Of a stretch of 64,000 bases of DNA, positions 33,699 through 47,700 are shown piece by piece. A program made the translations under genes and the position numbers. How positions within the stretch are numbered: position 1 is the first letter of the stretch; each line of letters starts with the position of its first letter. This DNA is from Spongospora subterranea (lineage: Eukaryota > Endomyxa > Phytomyxea > Plasmodiophorida > Plasmodiophoridae): assembly GCA_900404475.1 (NCBI GenBank), contig OUQQ01000198.1, positions 1 through 64,000 on the forward strand, written 5' to 3'. The notes below the pieces were generated by a model. It saw only the letters and a list, made by a program, of their open reading frames with translations, did no database searches and had not been told where the DNA came from.

Positions 33699-34316
33699 AT
33701 GGCGGCGTCAGGAAATAGTTTCGCGGATCCTGGAGCAACTGCATCAATTAATGTCGAATCCTGGCTCAACCAGCGAGTTTTCATCCGCAAAGGCAGATAC
33801 GTTGGACACCTCGGACACGTCACCGATTTCTATCATGGAAAGTTTCGAGTTCTGGTTGGAGACGATACTGTGAACAAGAATGCATCACAACTGGAAATAT
33901 TCGATCCATCGCAACATCTCTCGACGTTAGAAATTCCTGGATTGCTGAAAACCTCAAGAACTGGCGGGAAAGCTGCCCCCAGTCTAATTGGTTCTAGAGT
34001 TCGTATATTGACCGGAAAGTTTAATGGTTATTGCGGTTTTGTAAGCAAAGGAGGCAATGGGTATTTCGCTGTTGAAATTGAGGGCGGTATGGGCGATCCT
34101 TCTGCAACGGTTATGAAGCGAAGCTCAGAGTTAGTCATTCTTTCGGGGTCAAGTAAACTCAATTCCGGGGAGGTCAGCTCCACTACAGGAGAAGACGTTC
34201 GAAAGGCAGCAGTAATTTTATTAAATCTGATGCGACCAGATTCACCTGCTCAGAAGAACATATGTCGAGAGCCAGATGCCTGCGATACCATTGAGGGTTG
34301 TTCAACGCACTGCTGA
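33699..34316 (+). CDS. Two-KOW-motif protein (SPT5-like C-terminal modules)
   Basis: Single-exon frame from ATG 33699, 205 residues. Two KOW-like beta modules are visible: VFIRKGRYVGHLGHVTDFYH (about residues 26-47) and VRILTGKFNGYCGFVSKG (about 105-124). Each is followed by a short strand-rich stretch ending in a SQLEIF or SELVIL strand. KOW motifs bind RNA or proteins in SPT5, NusG and some ribosomal proteins. There is no NGN domain, so it is not a whole SPT5 or NusG. The tail (Ser/Thr then Cys-rich) is unremarkable. It could be a free-standing KOW factor, or one of several exons if 5' exons were missed. Confidence 0.7.
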   Translation: MAASGNSFADPGATASINVESWLNQRVFIRKGRYVGHLGHVTDFYHGKFRVLVGDDTVNKNASQLEIFDPSQHLSTLEIPGLLKTSRTGGKAAPSLIGSRVRILTGKFNGYCGFVSKGGNGYFAVEIEGGMGDPSATVMKRSSELVILSGSSKLNSGEVSSTTGEDVRKAAVILLNLMRPDSPAQKNICREPDACDTIEGCSTHC

Positions 34317-34552
34317 TTTCTAATGTTCAGTGCAAAGGTGATCAGGTACTTGATCAATAGTAGAGTTCTCGATAACTCTGTACGCATTTAGAGACGGCTG
34401 CGATAAGTACCAAGTTGATCGCCAAGCCTAATAAATTAAATAAAATGTACCCCTTAGCTACTTCCTAATACATTTGGCTTTACTAGCGTGAATAACGAAC
34501 ACATCACTCAAATCTGATTGATATATCTATAATAAACTAAGGAAACCCCATC

Positions 34553-37407
34553 TTATCCAAATTGGACAAGAGTCCTCTTTTTCGATTTCCGATGTTTTCG
34601 GGAGGATTCTTGCGGTTCGCTGGTATCCATTAAGATATCAGCCGATACTGATGAAGCATCAATACTTTGAACTGATCGTTCACGGCCGGATTTAATGTTG
34701 CTGAACAAGGTGACAACGAAGTCGACAAGAATGTACAGATCGACGGCAGACATGACAGTAAGAATTTTCACAAAACTTTGGCGTACTGAACTATATTCGG
34801 CGTTTTGGGCCAACCTCAACGCAACTTGGAGTTGCGTAATGTGATGAACAGCAACACCGAGGTTGTTGAGCGGCAAGCCGAGGTCGAGATCAGAGACTGT
34901 GATGGTGCGAGCTTGATTTCGGGATCTCCTGAGCGCGGAAGCAGTAACCGGAATGGCATCACCGGAAGCGAATCTGTTGCAGCTATCAGCACAAAGAACA
35001 GCAATAGTGGCCTTTTCTACTACCTATCCTGAAAAACTGAAATGCTGTCTCTGACGAGCGCCACGGCGAACTCTAACCGCCTGGCAACAACGGCGGGCAA
35101 TTGAATGGTTTTTACATTAAGACAGTGAACTGATTCTAGAAGAGTGGTCCAATGGTATTCATCAGACGGATTCATGACTGCGTCGATGGCCGACCCCACT
35201 GAGGACAAGCAAGGAAAGGAGTCCATTGTCGGAGGCGCTCCATTAAATTGATTCCGGGTCGATGGCTGAGATGGATGCGACGTAACCCAGAGAGGAGCTT
35301 GCGATGGTGTCGAAGAAGCATTACTCGCTTGTTGCACCCTTTCAGAAACTGTTGGCACCCTCTCAGGAGCTGTTGGATGGTGGGTAGAAGCGACACGCGA
35401 GCTGCTTCCATGATAAAAAATTAATCAAAAAATTATACGAGATGAGTCTCAACATATTGATTTACCTTGAATTTGGAGTAGTTCGAGGCATTTCTACCTG
35501 AGCCCGATACACCAAGAAAAGCGCTTGGCGTTTACCTTCCTCTGGAAGCAATGCTATCAATTCTTCCAGAATATCCTGCGTTTCCAAGCTCAATCCGCCA
35601 AACGCCTCAATGAAAAACGCCAGGAAATCAGCCGCTTTGACATCATTTCTGCACAAAAAATCTTGTGATACTTCCTTAACTTTTCTATAAGCAGGACCAT
35701 CGTTTAGAAACTTCTTCATTTTCGTGATTAACGCTTTGTTACGACGTTTGGCTTCATCTGCAGGACAGGGACCAGGAATTGGATTTACAGGACGGACGAG
35801 ATCACGTTTCGGCACAGCAGGAGGGTTTCTGTTCTGAGAAACGTGGTTGGATTGGCGCGAACGAGCAAGCGGGGCATCAGGTCTTGAGAGTTGAGGCACT
35901 ATTCTATCGGTTCGTATCAAACCATTATGCGCTTGCTGCAGGGAAGGAAATGCATCTGCCCCCGAAAGGGGTTGATCGAAACGGCGGTACACTCCCCAGC
36001 CGCCCAAGCTAGTGGTCGGTGTTGACGTTGATGCAGATGGGAATTCCTCCTGGTCATGAATTGGAAGCATCGCTGGCGTTGGGGTATTTCGAGATTGAGG
36101 ATCTTCAAAATTGGTAACCCCGGGTGTGCGGTACACCAAATCAACTGTTAAAAATTCGCATGTAAACAGAATCGAAAAACTTCTTGGAACTGTAGAAGCG
36201 GAAAGCGGAACAAACCTTGCACATTCCCCATTGCACGTTTTTCTTTCTGTGTTAAGCTACCACTATGGACGGAAAGGCGATGCGCTTTCAACTCTAGCTC
36301 CGTTGGAAACGCCACAAATCTCGCCAACCTGCACTGTTGATCGTCACATAGGAAATGACGACTCCGAAAATGTGCTTCTAAGCTGATCATTTAGTGTTAG
36401 AATTTGCGACAAGAAGCAATGTAATAAAACGGATACTCTTGGTATGTCTTTTCGTATATTTTCTTGGGATCGGATCCACGCTTGAAACAGAAATGACAAT
36501 GATAATGTTCCCGTTCCATATGATTAAATAATTCGTCTGACCCGAAAAATCCAGTTCGACAAAAATCACAGGTCGGATGAGGTTCCTGCACGGAAATATG
36601 TAAATCAATGACAATTAGTAAGTAACTTAACAGATTACACCTGAGCAGGCTGAGAATTCGAGCGCGGACGCCCATGTTTATTATGCTGCTTGAACGCTGT
36701 CGAGACAAAAAGGTGATTTGAAGAAACTACATAACAATAAAAGCCAATACCTTCATCATTGAATAAACGTAACTCGCCGACAAAAGCTTTGCGATGCAAT
36801 GCACAAACCTTCAAGGATTGTGAGAAGTAACACATACAGGACGTTAAATTACCATGCAGAATTGCAAATGATGCTTCCTTTTCAGATGCGCTTGAAGGGC
36901 GTCTAGCGAAAGAAAATCGAAATTGACTCCTACTTGATCACATTTGACGCAATGAAATGTCAGCAATTTGCTATATTTTGCAGCCTGATGAACAATCTGA
37001 TGAGCTTCTGAATCATCAAATGGAACAATGTTAAAATCACCAAATCAGCTGAAACGGCACGTGCGCCGATACTCTCAAGTGAAACTAAGTTCTGCTGGGA
37101 ATAATCGTTGTAGGATACTGCGTCAGATGCATTCCTAAACACCACGTCTGGCCATGCAGACTTGCCTACATTGTGACAGAAATTTTAGATGGAAACACAG
37201 ATCTTCAATTTACAATCGCCCAGAGCAGGCAGCAAGCTTACAGAAAGGACAGCATCGTGGCGCTGCTAGATGTCGGGTTATTTTAACCACACAGGTCGCA
37301 CATATTTGGCCATCATGGGCACACGGAACGGCCGCAGCGTCATTCATTGCGAAGGCGCACACAAGGCACATTCGCCCATCGTCGGCCGACCTCTTTGTGG
37401 GTTCCAT
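34553..37407 (-). CDS. ZNF598: Hel2/ZNF598 RING E3 ubiquitin ligase
   Basis: Hel2/ZNF598 senses collided ribosomes and ubiquitinates 40S proteins to start ribosome quality control. ATG 37407 opens a RING exon (CLVCAFAMND, CAHDGQICATC, CPFC) whose last Cys codon is split by an intron. Next come a C2H2-like finger (FHCVKCDQVGVNF...HLKRKH), then the diagnostic cluster: CDFCRTGFFGSDELFNHME, HYHCHFCFKRG and LEAHFRSRHFLC. FVAFPTELELKAH precedes a proline-rich linker containing FPSLQ. A C-terminal helical region (KKFLNDGPAYRKVKEVSQDF, ELIALLPEEGKRQ) is followed by a basic end, KKRTLVQFG, typical of the family. About ten exons with 41-60 nt introns. The final exon (34553 to about 34980) joins through a 41-nt intron that keeps frame, so the 35020 stop is intronic. 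Exon edges are approximate. Confidence 0.9.
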
Positions 37408-38797
37408 CTGTGGCAGCCCTGGTAGACACGAATCCCCTGATGCTGATTAACCAAAGGAACGCGTGAATACAAGGACAGAACAGAATGTCACTTTGTCGTT
37501 GCCGCGCACAATTGACGCGGAGAGTTTCGATACATGATGTTTCAGCGGCAGTTCACACCCAGACAGCGGCGCAAACTATCTGCTGTCCGCTTTCTTCGAT
37601 CAGGATTTTTTTGAAGCCCCATCAGGCCATTACGTTGGGAAAAAATGAAGACATCTGACTTTTTATTTTTGTTAGGTTATACAGTACAAGATTTTCCGCA
37701 AAAAAAACGCTTACGGGAACCGTCCATTTGCACGCCTAGCCTAAATCAAAATTTATCACAGCACTCATCAAAGGGACGCCCGACTTGGAACAAACCTACG
37801 GGCCTATATTTGATGGTACTACAGCAACCTTCAGTATATCTGCTGTTTGTCAAGATTTCTTGCTCGTGCTGGCTCGATTGAATTTATCACGTTGGGCGAT
37901 TTACCCATGAGAGTTGTTCCATTGTATGACGTGTGATCTCTAGCAGCGGTCAGCGGTAGCGTGTCCTGCCCAATCTTTGAATCCCCTTCTAAACCCACAT
38001 GAGCAAGCATCAAAGGATATTCCGTCCATTGATGCTTCTCAGAAAAAGAAAAAGTCTACAAGCGCCCCATATGAGTTTTTTTTTCAGTCAAAATGCTTCA
38101 AATGAGGTTCAGTTTCTTCATGCAACAAAATCTGTAAGTTCGGGAGTTGAACCGTGACTGGTTTGCACTGTAAACTTGTGACATCAGTAAACTGGGTTAA
38201 TACCGCAGACTATGGTTTCAGCCTCGAATGAATTCTCAAACGTGCCTGTTAAAAACGTAGAATCCCGAGTATAGTGCTGATTCCCTGTGGAACTAAATCG
38301 CATTTGTCTCCAGAGCGAAACTGGTGACATTTTTCACCCATTGAAACCAGGTTGGCGGTGAATCGCTGTCTTGACGAAATGTCTGTAACAACCCGATGCT
38401 ACCTCTGAGTGATTGCTGAAAGAAACTGTCGCATTTTGTTCCGTCGTTCCTCGCGTTTTTGTCCCCCTTTTGTTTCTAACCAGAATATCTCCTGATTACA
38501 TATAGCCCAAACACGTGCCAAGAGTGCGAAGATGAACCCGCCTGGGTCTCACAACTTTCTCCTGATTGGCAACAGACACGCATTGATCATTGTGCAGACA
38601 CCATGAGAATCTACATACAGTACAGCCACCATCTTGGAGACGCGTGTAACCGAAATGTGGTTGCGCCTTTCTCCCATATCTGGTACTATACACAATACCA
38701 CCACGAACTATCGGTTTCCTTTTCCCAGACCTGATTTTCTTCTATCAGGAAGGAGAGCGACATGTCACCTCTGACTTGGTGAAGCTTCTAAGATCGC
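37408..38797. other. Spacer between Hel2 and the GAF gene
   Basis: Divergent promoters must lie here. A Cys-rich minus frame at 38693-38496 (GGCTVCRFSWCLHNDQC) and a minus frame at 38013-37831 look like transposase scraps (perhaps a PiggyBac-type zinc-finger tail), but this is not secure. Confidence 0.35.
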
Positions 38798-41700
38798 ATG
38801 GACCAGCATGGTCAACCCAATCTGTCCAATGATATGGATGGTGACAACAATCAATGGAGGCAGATGTTTGCAACGCTGACTGCCAAAATATCGCAAGAGG
38901 CAGATGAGGATGTTCGGAAAATACTGCAAGATTCTGCCTATAGTGCTCAGGAACGCAATGTAGGGTCGGTATTGGCAGCTTCCACATCCAAGCCAAAACT
39001 GGTTTCTGAAATACCTCCCAAACAAAACAATAACGACACGATAGGAGGAAGAAGCCATGAAGAATTGTCGAGCGATGTTGAAGCACTTCAAACAAAAGTT
39101 GATTTTTTGACTCAGAAATTGGAAAGAGAACGGGAGCTGAATACTTCTCTGAAATCGGAACTTGTTCAATTGAAGGACAAATTACAAGACGAAGTGAACA
39201 AGCAAGAAAGCTTGACCATGACGCAAAATTCTAGATTTGAACAGACAATATCTGCAATTTTAGAGATGCTCAAAGCAATTCATAGTTGCGGGTCGGAAGC
39301 ATCCATGGAGAAGGTGATGCAAACTGCTATTGGAGGACAGCTGGTTAAACTATTTGATACCTCATCTCGACGAATTCGAGATTGTCCACAGTCGGTGCAA
39401 GATGCGGCGAACACTAAGCAAGAGACGCAAAGTGAGGAGACCTTGTGCATTCCGATTGTAGAAGGCAGCGAAGGCTCCGTCAGAAATGTCCTTCAGGTTG
39501 GCTCAATTGCGGAATCGTATGGAATCATGATTGCGAGAATAGCATGTGAATCTTTGCGAATCCGCCTCAGTTTAGCCATTGCAAAAGATAAAGAGACGTC
39601 TATCACCGAGAGATGCGAGACTCTGGTGTCAATGGTTAGCATTATTGGCAACGTGGAGTCCGAACGCGCTCGTCATCCGTCAATGATTACATGGGCTCAG
39701 GAGCAGCTCTCGGCGACACTAAAATGCCAAACTTGTAGGATCTGGCTTATTGACGAGACGACAAATGAGCTATTGTCATATACTGGAGATCCTGCAGTAG
39801 AGCATCGAGAACAGGCTGGAACCGGTATAATTGGATATGTTCAAAACACTAAGCAATATCTTATTAACAATGGATTATTGTCCCTTCATCCTCGTTTCAA
39901 TGCAAAAGTTGATGCTCCTAAAGGGATCGACATTCAGCGTTGCTCTTCACTGCTGTGTGTTCCTGCTGCCGAAAATTCCGATGGAACTGTTCATGCAATC
40001 ATACAATTTCTGAACAAGCGAGACTCTCAAAAGTTCACAAATTCAGACCTCGAAACTGCTCAAATATTTTGCCGACGTCTTTGCAGTGCCATTCGCCGAG
40101 AAAAGAGGGCCTCGGCAAGAAGTGACCAAAGAGAGAAGGACCTGAGCAATGCCACCATACAATGCGAGCAGTGGAAGGCGCGTATGACAGCTTGCGAATC
40201 AATGTCAAACCTATTTGGGACCGAGGGCCTGGATCTGTACCCAGGAAATTTCTCAAGCAAGGTGACAAGTGCATTGATGGAAGCTTTGAACGCGGACGTG
40301 GTCACCATCGCAGCTGTCATGCCTCGTCATTTACTCCCGTTCCGATTCGAGCGTGTTGATAAGATCTCTAGTTCCGCTGCGTTCAGGAAGCTCGCGAAAC
40401 AGGCTATCGATACTCGAAGCATTACGTCCAGAGCAAATGTCAACGTAGCCAAAGTATCCCAACCCCTAGTTTTAATCTGTGGACCGCTGTTGGTAACAAC
40501 AAGCAGCTTGTGCATACAAAAAAGCTAACTAGTTTTTGAATCAGGTTGGATTCCTTAGGGCGTGTTATTGCTACTGTTCTGGCCGGTGTAAAATCTTCGA
40601 AATACGGTCCTCATAGCAGTGTAATCATTTCAATATTTAGCGCAATGTGTGGTGCATTTCTAGACCGCAAACACAGCCAATTAAATGCTGCTTTCACAAA
40701 TCGTATGCCCTTAAAAGACGAGGAAGAATCTAGTCGCAGTCTTCGGGCTAACAAGGAAAATGCGCCAACACATCATTTGGTACGACATCAACCGTCGTCT
40801 TTAAGAATTGATTCTCTCCCTAGAGCGCCATCATTTACCGAACTGGATGAACATCTGAGCTCTGAAGATGAGGCAAATCCGCCACCTTTTTCGAGGACAT
40901 CTTCAGTAGGTACTGCTGAAACCGATGCCCTAGGCCTCCAGGAACAGAGGGAATTCGCTGCCGATGGCGGTGATGGTGCTTTAGCCCTAACTTCCACAGG
41001 AAGCGGGTCGGTCTCAGAATGGCGTGATTGGATGACAAACGAACTTCCAAGTGATACTGAGCCCGAAGACAAGCCCAAACACATATCAACCACTGACGAA
41101 GCGCGGATCAAAAGCTTTGCGCTTCTACATGCTGGTTCTGTGTCCAATGTATATGATGTCCCCGGCCCATCGTCTCGAAATCGAAGCGGTTCTATTCGTA
41201 GAAACCTCAACAGGGACACATCCCGGTCAAGACTCGTTCAAGTGGCTCCACCGAAGCTGAAGGAAACAAAGTCTAGTTCAAAGCTGACGAATCCTGCCCC
41301 GTATAGGCGACTATCCCGAATGCAAAGTGAATCGAGGGATCTTGATGAAGTGAATGAAATTCGCGCCGCACTTTACATTGAAAGCGACGATATCTTCGAT
41401 ACCGTTGAATTTACAGGAGGAGAAGTTGAATATGTACACCCAGATGGCGACGAAACCTCAGATCAAGTTTTCGGGTTGACCATGCAAGTTCCTCGTCCGA
41501 AGCATGATCGAGTTATATCTTTTGACCAAGGTCCATCGTTCTATCTCGACATTTTATCACATGATGATGAGGACACATCTATGAAAAAACAGCCAGATCG
41601 CAAGTTCAGCTTGCCGGTTGAAGATGTGGCAAATGATAAATCTACTACTTTCGACCTAGTAAAATCACATTCGATCGAGCTGGAAACAAAGAACATAGAC

Positions 41701-44700
41701 AATTCTCGGTTTATCATTTCATCAACGTCGTCAACATCTTCGCATCGTTCATCCCGTGGTGGTGGATTTCGCCGTCCCAATTCAACACGCCGTAAGAAGT
41801 TTCAAAACGAGGCAGGAAATGAGAAATCGGCAAAAAAAAAGTCAACCAGCGTTGATGATCATAATTTAACCGCTGGAAATCTTCAGATGATATCGCTAGA
41901 AAACGACAATGATGAATTACTGAGGGTCATGCAGGCATTAGGAACAACTACAGAATTGCCATTAACGGAAAGCGAACCAGAGGCCATCCTCACTATTGCT
42001 GAAGGGGCTCTTTTGGCTCTTTCTGTGGTGCTGACACAATCGGATCAATTCCAGGTAATTCTATCATATTACAACATATTCTTCTAAGGTATCATTCGCT
42101 CTCTTTTTAGATTCGCATTGGAAGTCGATGGTACAAGTGGCTGCCAGAGACAGAAACTATCAGCGGAGCGCTCTCTTCTTCATGTATGTCAAAATCTCGA
42201 TGCACATCTTTGTAGACTCTAAAAAATGCCCGATCCATTACCAGTTTACACAATTCCCGCTGGACTTCGTGAACCGCTTGATATGCCCAACTCACCTTCA
42301 TGGAAAGGGGAGCTCTGTGCCTACATTGCAAAAGGTCACTTCAACCGCATCGAAATGGCAGGGATGCGGGCCGTTTCGGCCAGATTAAACGCGGTATTGG
42401 CCTACCAGTCGCATATTGCCAGCCTGTCGCTTCTCCTGTCATCTGAAAATAAAGAGTCGGCGCGACTACAGTCTCAATTGCAGATCGCCACGTCCCTCCT
42501 GGAATGTGCTCGGACCTGTACGCTCTCCAAAGGAGTGCATGTTGTGTTCAACAACGACTCATGCCAACTGGTATGACTGATGCATACCAAGTTATCTACT
42601 CTACTAACTAACGGTTACATGTTCGCTCTCTTCGTTTAGGCTAAATTTTTAAACGCAGAAAGCGCTCAGATATGGTTATTCGATCAAACATGCGCCCAGC
42701 TTTGGACAGCGGTTGATACCGGTTCCAACAATACTGTGAAAACGCTGCGATGTCCTATTGACTGTGTGAGCTTATTAACACAGGTCGCGGTATCTCGGTC
42801 GGATTTGGTTAGGGGTGACAATCTGCGATTTTTCTCATCGTTCGATTGTACAGGATATCTGCAGTTTATCACGAGAATGATGAATGTAGTGCATATAATG
42901 AAGAAATCGACGGCATATCGGTCGGTCTCAAGTCATCGCTAAAGCCACGTTCATTATTGATTTCTGCCATTGGAAATGACGTGGAGGTGAGAACGCCATT
43001 ATGCATTATGTACATGTGGTCATCCTGTCGCGCTTAGGGTGTATTAGGCGTCATTCGAGTGTGTAATAAATCTGATGCAGATTCGGGGACGAGATCTAAA
43101 TTCAGCAATGCTGATCAACGATTTCTGGAATCAGCCTGCGTCATCTTCTTAGACACTGTCAGATCGCACCGAAATAACATGAAATTACAAGATCGGTACT
43201 CGGCATATCACATCAGAAGCATGGTATTGACTTAAAGTTTTCAGATTGGAGCCAGCCCTTAAACTTGCTCAAACAGAAAGACATGGACGCCAGCGAATGC
43301 AGGTTTTATTGTCAGCTCAAGTTTCTCGTCTAAGCAAATTTAATAAGCGCGCTGTACATCTTGGTGAAGCCGCTTCGACCAACACCAAATTTATCAACAG
43401 CCTAACGCAAATTTGCAATGGAAAGAAGGACGGTATCAGAACTCGGTTGGAAGAAGCCTGTCTTACGATGTGGAAATCTATTTGCGGCATCCAGTTCTGC
43501 AGCATTTTAGCCGCTTCAGAAATGATAAAGTCATGGACGGATCTGAAAAGCGTGCATAGCGTTATTGACCTCTCGAATTGCGGTATGTCGATTTTTCAGT
43601 TAAGGTTGATATAATTGCTGATACTTTGCTCTCTCAGCAATAAGTGAACTTGTTGAGCATGTTTGCGCAAATAACGAAATAGCAGACAGCGAGGTCTCCC
43701 TAAAAGATGTTTCTGAATTGTGGAATGGCACTGAAACGGGTTCACACGATAAGCGACGATGCTTCTGCTTGCCTATCTGTGATCAGTCTCGCTCAGTAGT
43801 CGCTGTTTGCGTACTTGTCGGTTCAGAACTGGACTCGCATTTCAATCACGAGCTAGCCACTCTGTTTTGCAGCATTGTCGGCCTATGGCTACAACTGTTT
43901 ATCAATCTACAGTCACTTCAAAGTGAAACTGGCTTGATCCGCTCGGATTTGATAGCTTGCTCTGCGAATCAGCAACGCTTGGAATCAGCTAAGACCGCCT
44001 TGCAGAAAGTTCTGGATCTAATTGCGGACCTCACAAATTGTCCTTCATCGTCAGCTTTGTCTACAGAATTTCTCAAAGGCGTTGACCACCTCTCTGGTTG
44101 TCACTCCGTATGGTGTCCTCCTGGCCTGAAGCCGTTTCAGTTCAGCACAACGACCACGGATAAACCTTTCAGAATTGATGTAAGTTCGGACAGTTTGGAG
44201 GTTTTGAAGCAGCTATATCCCACCGGCAACCTTTGGGATCAAACGTTTATCCGAACATGTGTCGTCAAGGACAGATGTTTGATTTTGATGAATAAGAAGC
44301 CGTTTCTAGACTCGGATATTGAACTTTTCGATTACATCGGAAGGGTCGGCCTTACTCTCGTGGGATTCATTGAAGAGCATCTAGATAGCACAAAGTTGGT
44401 CAAAGATCTGCAAACCTTTGCCGAGGGTGCTAAGATGGAGCTTCATTTAATGAAGTCTTCATCCATGTACGCATTCTGGTGCAAAGAAGCAGCAGATCGA
44501 TTATGGGATTCCGGACTGCAAGATAAGGATACAGTTGTTAAAGAACTTGCTAATCGAGTTGGCTGTAAGCAAGCCAGCTTCGTGATTGTGCAACCGGCGA
44601 AATGTTTGCCAGAGTTAGCACACGAAATTATGTTAACTGATACCAACAGCGATTTACTGAGCAACCCAATATGCATTAATGATGCAGCAGAGGCGAAATC

Positions 44701-47700
44701 CGTCGCAGTTGACTGGGCAGAACCTGCATTGAATCTGATATCGGCCCCATTAAAGCATCGCACTGGGTTTGTTATTCTCGGCACCAAGCGCGAAGGGAAC
44801 TTCACGACTGAGGATCAGCAATTTCTCGATATGTTTATATCATTCGTTTCACCCATCGTTGAGCTACTCAATGACTCTGTCTCCCGAGATATCGCTGTTA
44901 ACGACCTTCAGCGACAATGTCAAGATATGTCTTTAGAAATCAATAGCTGCCAGAGTGAACGTGACGTTTTGAAATGTGCGGTTGAAGCCTCGGTCAATGA
45001 TTGGGGTTCAATGGAATCACTGAGCTCTATCGCTCTTGCACATATGGAGCCTACGCTTCGCAATATGTTCCGAAAGCTCGAGATCCAGGCAGATTCAATA
45101 CAGATTTTTTCGACCTGGTCACGCATAACGTCACTTGAGGAGCTCACCTTCGACCTCCCAAGTTCTGCCATTACTCAAGCGAAGGCAACCATTAGCATGG
45201 GGAAACCCTGTTCGATGTTCTTTAATGATGACTGCATTGACCCACCGACAAAACGTCATAAATATCCAGCACGTGCAGGTGGTGGATGCTCAGTGATGTG
45301 GATACCAATTATTCCCTGGGTTCAGCGTACAACGGATGCACCTGTTGCTTCCTTCATCATGCAAATCGTCCGAAGATACACAGAATGCAAAGATTTTTCA
45401 GCTAGCGAGCTGTTAGCAGCGTCACTTTTTGCTCGCTCTCTAAATTCGGCATTTGCTGTCGTCAACCTACAGAGCGAGATCCTGCAATTGCAACAAAAAA
45501 ATTATTCTGTAAGTTTCTGATATGACAAGGAGGGCAGCATCATCAATAACCGATGGATGTATCATGACAGGCGGTGGACGAGAGAGAGAGAGTAGGAAAT
45601 CAGTTGAAGGAGATTTGGAACCTGCTCGGAATGATCATAGGGTCACCTGATGCATTAATAGCGTCGCCTCCGTCAGCGTTGCTCACCCTTCAGCAGTGCC
45701 TTGCCGCCATTCTTTCGTGTGAGCTGTGCACCATTTTTATCAACACTGTTGAAGCGAGCAAGACACTCATCAAATATACGAGTATTATAACTGTAGCGTA
45801 TTGAATGAGCTTGAGGTTGTGACATTTTTTGTGTCAGGAGATGGGATAGAGTTCGTAAAAATAAATGTTCTCAACGAACCCTGTATCATTAGTTGGGTAT
45901 GCTCAACAGGTACTCCATATTCAGTCGTCGATGTAGAGACTGATCCCCGGTATAACGACCGTTTTGATAACAACGATGGAACCGTCAAAAAGCCTTCAAG
46001 CGCAATGTTCATCCCTCTGTACAGGTCAAAAATGGTCGTTGGGGTTATTCAGGCCACTCGATATGGTCAACGATCTCCTTTTTTGAATGGGGATATTGAG
46101 ATTTGTGCCCTGCTAGGAGGGCTGATGATGCTCATTCAACCTTCTATAGAGCTTGCTAGTGTCGCTGATTCTACGAACGACTTGCAAATCAGTCAAGGTG
46201 TCTATCTTTTATTGCTCAATGCCGATGTGATTGTAATCTGTTTTCTAGACGTTTCGGCCATTCCAGAATTGCGATTACTTCTAAGTACAGGGGATTGGCG
46301 AATAGATCGCGCTGATGCCTATATCTGCACAGCACAAGATATCTTTAATGCTCTTCACAATCGTATACGAGTAGAAGGATGCGGCATGTTTGTCCTAGAT
46401 GATGTGAACATGCGGTTCCGCTTGGTATACACCGACCTAGATTTAGCAGAAAACAGGGTAATTGATGAAATTCATTTCGGAACCCGCCAAGGTTTATTAG
46501 GCGCAGCTGTGTCGTCTGCATCCATTCAAAAAGTATCAAATACTGTTGGCGATCCGCGATTTCAGGCGTTTCCCGATCAATGGATGCGGTCGTCGCTGAA
46601 CTCAACCATCATCGTTCCTCTAATTGATGCGTCATCTTCAGTCGTCTGTGGTCTTATTCAATTAGTTAACGTCACATTGGCCGCAAATACAGATTTACTT
46701 GAATCAGATCTACAATATGCTAGATGCTTATCCGCACTTGCCTCAGTGGTGGTCCAGGTTTGCCATTATTTTCGCCGCCGGTTCGTGTTTATTCATTGAT
46801 AATTTCATCAGGTTCGACGTCAAACTTTACGCCTTGAGACAGAATCCAATCAAACTGTGGAACGCCTCAGCTCAACAAGGATTGCACTTCAAACCAACGT
46901 TGATGAAATTCGAGAACTGCAAGCACTTACTCAATGTTCGGCACACATTGTCGATTTTTGTGGTGCCATCATCGGGGTCTCTACTTTGGCTCCATTGTAC
47001 GCAGCGTTCTTTGACCAGTTCATTTCCTTTACGCGATCATTTTAGGTTTCAAGCGGTTCAATATTTTGTATGCAAGGCGTTTTTAGCTTCAAGAGCACAT
47101 CTGTTCCTGCTTGATTCCGATCAGAAAGATATGTTCTGTAATATATCTGATGATGTTGGAGGTCTTTCCAGATCTTTATGTTTTTGTATCGTTATCTTAC
47201 GTTGTTTCAGGTGCCGCACACTGTCTACGTTTGCCTCTTGACGCTAGTGTGGTGGGAGTGGTTCAACGGACCGCCAATCCAACGATAATATGTCACCCAT
47301 GGACTGAGAATCCTGCATTGTCACCATCCAATCCCGAAGCCAAAAATCTTCGAGTGGCTCTGGAAAATCTTCCTTGGTATACGGCAACAACCTGCAAAGC
47401 TATATTAGCTGCGCCTGTTCGAGATCATAATCAGCAAATCATTGGAGTAATTGAGGTTCGACTTGTTAACTAGAGACGTTGACAAGTTAGTAAAGCCGCT
47501 GCAGGTTTGCAGATTTGACCTGAAGAATGGTCGGAATTGGTGCAACGATGACGTTGTCAGGCTAGAACTGATATGCAATCGTGTGGCGAGTGCATTACAG
47601 AACTGTAGGCAGTTCCATCGTCTGAAGAGCAAGTTCGACGCGTTAATGACTCGTCTGCGTATGCTGGAACAAAGACGCCGCGAGCAAGATGAAAACGACG

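Noticed and set aside
35020..35411. Hel2 ending at the stop at 35020
   Set aside because: A 41-nt GT-AG intron just before that stop joins in phase to a further exon ending in the family-typical basic tail at 34553.
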